A program made the position numbers and the translations under genes. DNA of 60,000 nucleotides. It comes from Antedon mediterranea. Its lineage: Eukaryota; Echinodermata; Crinoidea; Comatulida; Antedonidae. Shown in pieces: positions 54,820 to 60,000 of this stretch (position 1 is the stretch's first letter; every line of letters starts with the position of its first letter). Where the stretch lies: positions 23,960,001 through 24,020,000 of the forward strand of contig NC_092674.1 in the NCBI RefSeq assembly GCF_964355755.1, in the 5' to 3' direction. The notes below the pieces were generated by a model, which had not been told where the DNA came from, made no database searches, and saw only the letters and a program-made list of their open reading frames with translations.

Positions 54820-54941
54820 GCTCTGCCTAAACTATCAAACGTTATGTGATGTGCCCATATATGGACACGATGACATTTCACTACCTTATCTGGGCACATC
54901 ACACCTTTTTTGTTAAACAAGTTTGATAGTGTAGACGGAGC
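54820..54941. mobile_element. TTAA-flanked MITE (family A), best copy
   Basis: 122 bp, palindromic ends GCTCTGCCTAAACTATCAAA / TTTGATAGTGTAGACGGAGC, with perfect TTAA on both sides (54816-54819, 54942-54945). The core alternates GATGTGCCCATATATGGACA and CACTACCTTATCTGGGCACATC. Confidence 0.8.
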
Positions 54942-55427
54942 TTAAGTCTCTTGCGGATATTTATATTTCTACACAATTAAATATTTATGTTATTTACAGT
55001 ATGGGCAATCAAGTTCATGTTTCGATATCTTCTCTCGCGCATGTTTCGTTTTGAAGACACTTCTACAAAATGTTCATATTTCTGCGTTGGAGAGTTTTCA
55101 TATTCGTTACGGATTGTGAGGTTAAGTTGTCCTCCCCCCTCGCCCCGCCCCATGCTCTCTCGCCTGTTCCTCGTAATTCGCTTTCCATAGTTCGAGAAAC
55201 ATTCTGTGTAGTAGAGACTGACATAATATGTCAATATCATATTTCCATATAGTGAGTATCTATCGCGAAGTGCTAGTAGTTCTTCCTGACACATATCTTG
55301 AAAACATTTTTACCATGAAATAATGTACATGTTGTGGCATGTCGCTCGAACCGAGACTCGACTCGATTCGACTCTTTCATATACAGACTAGCTATTAACA
55401 TTCTCGTTATTTGTACAGATAAAAAAA

Positions 55428-56483
55428 TCACCCTAAGTTGCGTCTAAATTTTTGAAAAGCTTTTATCACTTCTCTCCGGAAGGAATGATGAAAGGTCCAT
55501 ACTAATATAGGAGTGATGAACGAATCTATTGATATTAATATATGTGACATGTACCACGGTGGTCTTTTATTTCTCTTGCCGTTAGCTGATGTTGTGCCGT
55601 TAGCTTCTGTTGTGCCGTTAGCTGCTGTTGTGCCGTTAGCTGCTATCGTGCCGTTAGCTGCTGTCGTGTCGTTACCTGCTATCGTGTCGTTATCTACTAT
55701 CGTGCCGTTATATGCTATCGTGCCGTTATTTGCTACCGTGCCGTTATCTGCTATCGTGCCGTTAGCTGCTATCATGCCGTTATCTGCTATTGTGCCGTTA
55801 GCTGCTGTTATGCCGTTATCTGCTACAGATATTGTGCCGTTAACAACAACCAATGCTATAAACCATAATGTTAATATAGTGTTTCTTGTAAGCATAAATA
55901 AAGCAATTCGGTAACTGAGTTGAATCGTGCGATTCCTTTGTCCAGAAGTTCTAAAATAGCTTGATCTTATACCGCGTACAATTTTAACACCAAATGTGTA
56001 ATTAGCAAGTAAAATTAAAAGATACACGCAATGAATAAAAATATTTTTATAAATTTTATAAATATCTATTGTTACAACTAAACAATATTCAATTGAGGCC
56101 ATAGCAGTGCTCACAATCCAAATACTCACTATTATTTTCGAGTACAACTTTTTCGTGTATATTACTTTGTATTGTGTTGGGGCTTTAACAACCGCTATGT
56201 ATCTCTCTATCGAAATGTTCAGAATAGTTAGTAAAGTTGATATGAACATGAGATTAAAATAAAACACGAGTTCTTTATGACATTTCTTCTCGTTGCTTTT
56301 TATTAAAAAATGCAAGAAAAACCCCAAACACCGTAATACTTCGGATACGGTTAGTTGACCAAGTAATATGTTGTTCTTCCGCAAGTTTCTCAGAAGAATG
56401 ATCGCACCAGCAACCAAACCGTTGGTCAGCATGTCGACAGACAATAAGCACATCAAAGATACCTTAGCTTCTTGGGAAAGCAT
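55428..56483 (-). CDS. Divergent rhodopsin-type 7TM receptor with Asn-Gly-Thr repeat loop
   Basis: 351 residues, single exon, ATG at 56481-56483. Hydrophobic helices at about 8-31, 38-61, 72-97, 115-138, 149-170, 191-214 and 312-333. The third helix ends in ERY (93-95) followed by IAVVKAP, the class A G-protein-coupling signature, and the fourth carries Trp122. Helix 2 has LTVSE for the usual LAxxD, helix 6 lacks the CWxP motif, and helix 7 has DSFITPILVW in place of NPxxY, so it is a divergent member. Residues 215-302, between helices 6 and 7 (extracellular loop 3), are 14 tandem units mostly of six residues (NGTIAA-like), giving 12 N-X-T glycosylation sequons; class A receptors normally have a short loop here. 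The amino terminus before helix 1 is only about seven residues. The ligand is unknown. The paralog at 58584-59504 lies in tandem on the same strand. Confidence 0.85.
   Translation of the reverse strand: MLSQEAKVSLMCLLSVDMLTNGLVAGAIILLRNLRKNNILLGQLTVSEVLRCLGFFLHFLIKSNEKKCHKELVFYFNLMFISTLLTILNISIERYIAVVKAPTQYKVIYTKKLYSKIIVSIWIVSTAMASIEYCLVVTIDIYKIYKNIFIHCVYLLILLANYTFGVKIVRGIRSSYFRTSGQRNRTIQLSYRIALFMLTRNTILTLWFIALVVVNGTISVADNGITAANGTIADNGMIAANGTIADNGTVANNGTIAYNGTIVDNDTIAGNDTTAANGTIAANGTTAANGTTEANGTTSANGKRNKRPPWYMSHILISIDSFITPILVWTFHHSFRREVIKAFQKFRRNLG
55578..55841 (-). repeat. Coding 18-bp minisatellite in receptor loop 3
   Basis: Fourteen tandem units, the first 24 bp and the rest 18 bp (on + strand GCCGTTAGCTGCTATCGT-like), each coding for an Asn-Gly/Asp-Thr/Ile hexapeptide. 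The shorter counterpart in the paralog spans about 58720-58815. Confidence 0.9.
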
Positions 56484-56568
56484 AGTGTTTATCCTTGGTT
56501 AAAGCTATTACTGTAATAGTTAATGCGATTATTGTATGTTATTAAACTACTAGTGGGTGATGCGTTCT

Positions 56569-56824
56569 AAGGCTTGGTTCCCACTAGAAAAAACTACGAC
56601 GCAACCTGCAACTCAAGAAAATACTCTTTCAACAATTTTACATCCCCTTCTTAATGAGAAGTTAAATCGTCACTGTTGCGACGTACGACAAACAAACCCC
56701 GCAAAAAACGTCTGTGGCACCGTGGTTACGTCGTCGGCCCTACTTGTAACACGCAATGTTATGTTTGGAACGTTGCGTCGATACGTTGCGTCTACGTCCT
56801 TGCGTTGCGTCCTAGCCAGGCTTA
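56569..56824. mobile_element. CTTGGTTCCCACTAG inverted-repeat element
   Basis: AAGGCTTGGTTCCCACTAGA to GCGTCCTAGCCAGGCTT, with many ACGCAAC/GTTGCGT motifs. It is inserted just upstream of receptor 1. Confidence 0.65.
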
Positions 56825-56908
56825 AAAGATATCCAAGATTTGAACTAAATATTCACTCATTTCCACACGTTTCCAGCTTAATATCGTCTTTGTTATTAAC
56901 AATATAAA

Positions 56909-57063
56909 TCCAAAGGCAAATTACTGAAAAAATGACAATGCTGTGGGTATCAGTGGCTGGATCTCAATGGAGATACAACATAAAAGCGAAAAGCTAAATC
57001 AAAACGAGAAGTAAAACAGCCAGAAAAGTTAGCAGAGCTTTCGGGCAACACTAGCCCTTCATC
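56909..57063 (+). repeat. 155-bp dispersed repeat (family C), copy 3
   Basis: CCAAAGGCAAATTACTGAAA to GGGCAACACTAGCCCTTCAT, followed by a TA-dinucleotide stretch (57070-57150). Inserted upstream of receptor 1. Confidence 0.75.
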
Positions 57064-57589
57064 AGTGCAAGTGATATATACAGTATATATATATATATAT
57101 ATCATTGCCTAATGTGTTTCTATATATATATATATATTATATTATATTAGTACTGTATATCTTTTATAATATAAGAGAATAAAATCCGAGCATATTAACC
57201 ACCACTACTGGCTGTTGAGCTGTTCTAAGTCAGCTGATGTCGTTAAAGTAAGTTGAAGTTACAGTGCGTTATCGCTATTGGCTACCGGTACCTAAATTAA
57301 TAAATTTGTCTTTCCGGACCTCGTAAATTTTTAATGATAATATCAATAACAGCGTGCAGTTGGTAATATACTTCTAGAAGGTTAGATATTCGTTACTTAC
57401 TACTTTATGCCACGCTGAAAATGCGCAACCAGTCAAAACGGCTTATAGGCCTATTGCCAATTATCTTTTTTCAAGTTCAATGTATTCAGCCAAAATTAAA
57501 ATTAAATACAAAAGTAAAAAATTATATGAATTAAGATTACATCATTTTTAACTGCTTTTGCTCGAACTGCGACAGTTTGTTTACGGGCG

Positions 57590-57754
57590 TTAAGGGTCTT
57601 TCACACCTGTTCCGGCACGGTTCCGGACCGGCGAATCGAACATCAATGTTTCGTTTTCACGCGGCCATGATATGCGCCAATCGATATGAGCGTAGCCGCT
57701 TGAAAACGAAACATTGACGTTCGATTGGATTTTTCGGTGCCGGAAAGACCCTTA
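57590..57754. mobile_element. Inverted-repeat element, AAGGGTCTTTCACACC family, copy 2
   Basis: Starts TTAAGGGTCTTTCACACCTG and ends GTGCCGGAAAGACCCTTAG, with internal AAACATTGACGTTCGATT. The right end is shortened relative to copy 1. Confidence 0.75.
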
Positions 57755-58004
57755 GTCTTGTCGATTATTGTTGATCAAAATCTTCATGATTAGGAGACAG
57801 CGAGAAGTTAAATATGAGAACATTGTACAAGGAAATATGTAGATTAAAGTATAAAGTTTCTGCAAAAGTATTGTGACCCACTCAGACTAGTGCACAACTG
57901 TACTAGAAATCGCAAAGTGCAAGTGAGTGTTTCGAGAGCAGATCTAACGTAGTTTGATGATAGTGCCGCGTCCTCCTATATACAAACAAACCGAATAATA
58001 ATAT

Positions 58005-58080
58005 ATAATAATAATAACAGGATTTTTATAGCGCACATACCACTCAAGAGTGCTCAAGGCGCATTCAAAAAAATAAAAAC
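58005..58080. repeat. 'TTTTTATAGCGCACATACC' dispersed repeat fragment
   Basis: AATAATAATAACAGGATTTT then TAGCGCACATACCACTCAAG and TGCTCAAGGCGCATTC, a short repeat I recognise from several marine deuterostome genomes. Class not assignable here. Confidence 0.45.
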
Positions 58081-58558
58081 AAATCATACAAATGCCTGAC
58101 AAATAAAATGCAATTTCTTTGGAGGGTCCCCATCCGTTCTCGTTCTGTCGCGGTCCCAGACCCCTACCTAGGTGACCAAACAAAGGAACAGGATACACAT
58201 TTGCCTTGCCACAGACGACCGGGTGCTCAGAGACAACAACCAAGACAGAGGCACCCCAAAGATAATGCTGGTCAGGAAAAAGTATACGAATATCTATATT
58301 AAACTCTTCTCATTGGATAACAAATGCAGTGTATCGTTGCCTGCAATAAGTGATTTCACCCGCAAAGAGAGAAAGTCGTAAACATGCCTAGCTCGACTTA
58401 GGCCAATGTTTTGTAGTCAAACAATAAACTTTCGGATCTGAAAGCAATAAAGCGTGACGGGGGAGGGGTCAAATTACTGTGTAGAACATGAATAGCCGTT
58501 ATCGTTAGTCGTTTGTAGACTACAGAAAAGTATCACCATGCAAGAGTGAAAGTACAGT

Positions 58559-58800
58559 CTAATTTCGCTCTTTTCTGGTCTTTCTAAATTTTTGAAAAGC
58601 TTTTATCACTTCTCTCCGGAAGGAATGGTGAAAGGTCCATACTAATATAGGAGTGATGAACGAATCTATTGATATTAATATATGCATTATGTGATGACTG
58701 ATCCACCATTCTGTCTTGTCGTTTGCTGCTGCTACCGTGCCGTTTGCTGATACCGTGCCGTTTGCTGCTACCGTGCCGTTTGCTGCTGCCGTGCCGTATA
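58559..58800 (-). pseudogene. Out-of-frame receptor end (NGT units, helix 7, C-tail)
   Basis: Frame displaced by one base from the preceding ORF. It encodes four N-G-T sequons, then SIDSFITPILVW (helix 7) and the FRREVIKAFQKF tail, nearly identical to the other receptor, with TAG at 58559-58561. Preservation of this frame argues that the shift is recent. Confidence 0.75.
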
Positions 58801-59504
58801 GATGCTATCGTACCATTAGACATGGGTCCATAATCAGCATGTGGGACAACAAACAATACGATAAACGATAATGTTAATAAAGTATTTCTTGTCAGCGTAA
58901 ATAAAGCAATCCGGTAACTAAGTTGAAACGTGCGATTCCTTTGTCCAGAAGTTCTAAAATAGCTTGATCTTATACCGCGTACAATTTTAACTCCAAATGT
59001 GTAATTAGCAAGTATAATCAAAATATACATACTGTGCATAAAAATATCTTCATCTGGATTACAAAATATGACAACTAGACAATAGTCAAGAAAGATAATA
59101 GAAGTGCTCACAATCCAAATACTCACTATTATTTTCGAGTACAACTTTTTCGTGTATATTACTTTGTATTGTGTTGGGGCTTTAACAACCGCTATGTATC
59201 TCTCTATTGAAATGTTCAGAATAGTTAGTAAAGTTGATATGAACATGAAGTTTTTAAAACAAAACATTACCGGTGCATGACAGTCACTGTCGCCGCTGTG
59301 CATACCCGTGTCATTGGAGGACACGGAATATAGAAGAAAGCCAAAACACCGTATTACTTCGGATACGGTTAAGTGACAAAGTAATATGTTGTTCTTCCGC
59401 AAGTTCCTCAGAAGAATAATCGCACCAGCAACCAAACCGTTGGTCAGAATGTCGACAGACAATAAGCACACCACCAAAGACACCTTAGCTTTTAGAGGAA
59501 GCAT
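58584..59504 (-). CDS. 7TM receptor paralog, frameshifted before helix 7
   Basis: 306-residue ORF, ATG at 59502-59504. Helices 1-6 are closely similar to the neighbouring receptor, with identical stretches such as ISIERYIAVVKAPTQYKV and TSGQRNRT, and it has the same short amino terminus. After SNGTIAS the frame changes to RHGSSKRHG repeats and an unrelated tail, with TAG at 58584. The DNA of the lost part is intact in another frame. One extra A/T pair in 58797-58800 accounts for the shift: without it the loop reads as five NGT units and runs into a normal helix 7 ending at a TAG at 58559. It is therefore a recently inactivated gene, a polymorphic allele or an assembly error. The ORF as read has six helices only. 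Helix 2-3 and loop 2 sequences differ most from the paralog. Confidence 0.78.
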   Translation of the reverse strand: MLPLKAKVSLVVCLLSVDILTNGLVAGAIILLRNLRKNNILLCHLTVSEVIRCFGFLLYSVSSNDTGMHSGDSDCHAPVMFCFKNFMFISTLLTILNISIERYIAVVKAPTQYKVIYTKKLYSKIIVSIWIVSTSIIFLDYCLVVIFCNPDEDIFMHSMYILIILANYTFGVKIVRGIRSSYFRTSGQRNRTFQLSYRIALFTLTRNTLLTLSFIVLFVVPHADYGPMSNGTIASIRHGSSKRHGSSKRHGISKRHGSSSKRQDRMVDQSSHNAYININRFVHHSYISMDLSPFLPERSDKSFSKI

Positions 59505-59894
59505 AGTGTTTACCCTTGGTTAAATCTATCACTGTAATAGTCCGAGTGAGCTAACCAGTACTGATGTCGGGCTGTTTGTGATATTGATACTGATGATATA
59601 TAAATTTTTAGTGCATTATGGCTATATTTCACTTAAATTGAATTAAATTTCCTCTTCCTGACATCGTACATTTTTAATGATAATGTTATTAACAGACTGT
59701 TGTTGTAGGCCTACTGTTTGTAATTATATACTTTTAGTTGGTGTATTAAGCACAACCAATCAGACCTCAGAAATGTTCGTTACGTGCGAATAAATGTAAA
59801 GTGTAAAGTTCAATTTATTCAGCCAAAATTATAATAAACAACAAAGGCACAATATTTTTAATTAAGATGACGTCATGTTTAATGTTTTAGAACC
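59505..59894. other. Upstream region of receptor 2
   Basis: The first 40 bases match those upstream of receptor 1 (TAGTGTTTACCCTTGGTTAA; ACTGTAATAGT). Further up, AATTTTTAATGATAATGTT-type sequence matches 57325-57360. No TATA box could be assigned with confidence. Confidence 0.55.
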
Positions 59895-59920
59895 TGAGTG
59901 AGTGGCCGAGTGGTTAAAGC
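59895..59920 (+). repeat. SINE tRNA head (interrupted)
   Basis: GAGTGAGTGGCCGAGTGGTT is the start of the same SINE; it then runs into the CTTGGTTCCCACTAG element. Confidence 0.5.
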
Positions 59921-60000
59921 TTGGTTCCCACTAGCTACGCAACGTAACGCAATCTACGCAACGTAAGCAACTGCCCTAATTGTGTTTGCCTCCGCCTGCG
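59921..60000. mobile_element. CTTGGTTCCCACTAG element, cut by window end
   Basis: AAGCTTGGTTCCCACTAGCT followed by ACGCAACGTAACGCAA. It directly follows, and probably interrupts, the tRNA-like SINE head at 59895. Confidence 0.6.

Larger units (their letters stand above)
54021..55427. other. Intergenic region, NUP98-96 to receptor 1 (convergent ends)
   Basis: Holds the family B MITE (54101-54286) and the best family A MITE (54820-54941). The rest is AT-rich with no gene. The 3' ends of NUP98-96 and the antisense receptor face each other here. Confidence 0.65.
56484..58583. other. Region between the two receptor genes
   Basis: Receptor 1 upstream DNA plus insertions: CACTAG-type element, family C repeat, TA-repeats and the AAGGGTC element. 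The sequence at about 57300-57520 matches 59640-59855 upstream of receptor 2, marking the duplicated block. 58100-58400 has no recognisable gene. Confidence 0.65.

Noticed and set aside
55513-55914. + strand ORF of VPLAAIVPLAAV-type repeats
   Set aside because: It is the antisense shadow of the NGT minisatellite in the receptor gene; an 18-bp repeat stays open in several frames.

Overview
This window is eukaryotic nuclear DNA, AT-rich, with GT-AG introns and a high density of short transposon relics. It is dominated by one very large multi-exon gene on the + strand, the bicistron-like nucleoporin precursor NUP98-NUP96. I could follow 34 consecutive coding exons (779..53205) in one unbroken reading frame of 1,778 residues. 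The first coding exon(s) lie upstream of the window, and the stop codon and a good polyadenylation signal lie inside it. The many AGGCCTA-type motifs, a 5S-rRNA-derived SINE, tRNA-derived SINEs, and tandem intronless divergent rhodopsin-type receptors suggest a marine deuterostome, probably an echinoderm. That assignment is an inference and I cannot name a species.

Layout. 779-17503: FG/GLFG-repeat exons, the GLEBS (Rae1-binding) exon and linker exons. 17504-27014: a 9.5-kb intron that holds a complete, intronless, antisense gene for a TKL-type protein kinase fused to an NHL-like beta-propeller (23131-24840). 27015-30738: exons of the Nup98 autoproteolytic domain, ending in the His-Phe|Ser cleavage site. 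31250-53205: NUP96 exons; intron 18 contains a ~4.9-kb array of a 64-bp tandem repeat. 53206-54020: 3' UTR with a 21-bp degenerate tandem repeat. 55428-59504: two tandem, antisense, single-exon 7-transmembrane receptor paralogs. The first has an extracellular loop 3 built from 14 tandem Asn-Gly-Thr type units. The second carries a one-base insertion in the same repeat that throws its seventh helix out of frame.

The intergenic and intronic DNA is a mosaic of small inverted-repeat elements in several families: TTAA-flanked, TA-flanked pogo/Tigger-like, CTAAGGGTCTTTCACACC-ended, ATACCGTATTTT-rich, and 'CTTGGTTCCCACTAG' type. It also contains SINEs, a LINE reverse-transcriptase fragment, minisatellites, a 217-bp inverted repeat with 13-base loop, and a polypurine tract.

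The NUP98-96 product is made as one polyprotein that cuts itself into Nup98 (mobile FG nucleoporin, Rae1 partner) and Nup96 (scaffold member of the Y complex). The kinase and the receptors are unrelated neighbours; no functional link between them is implied. The most novel-looking items are the kinase-propeller fusion, the glycosylation-sequon minisatellite in the receptors, and the partial exon duplication next to NUP96 exon 24.
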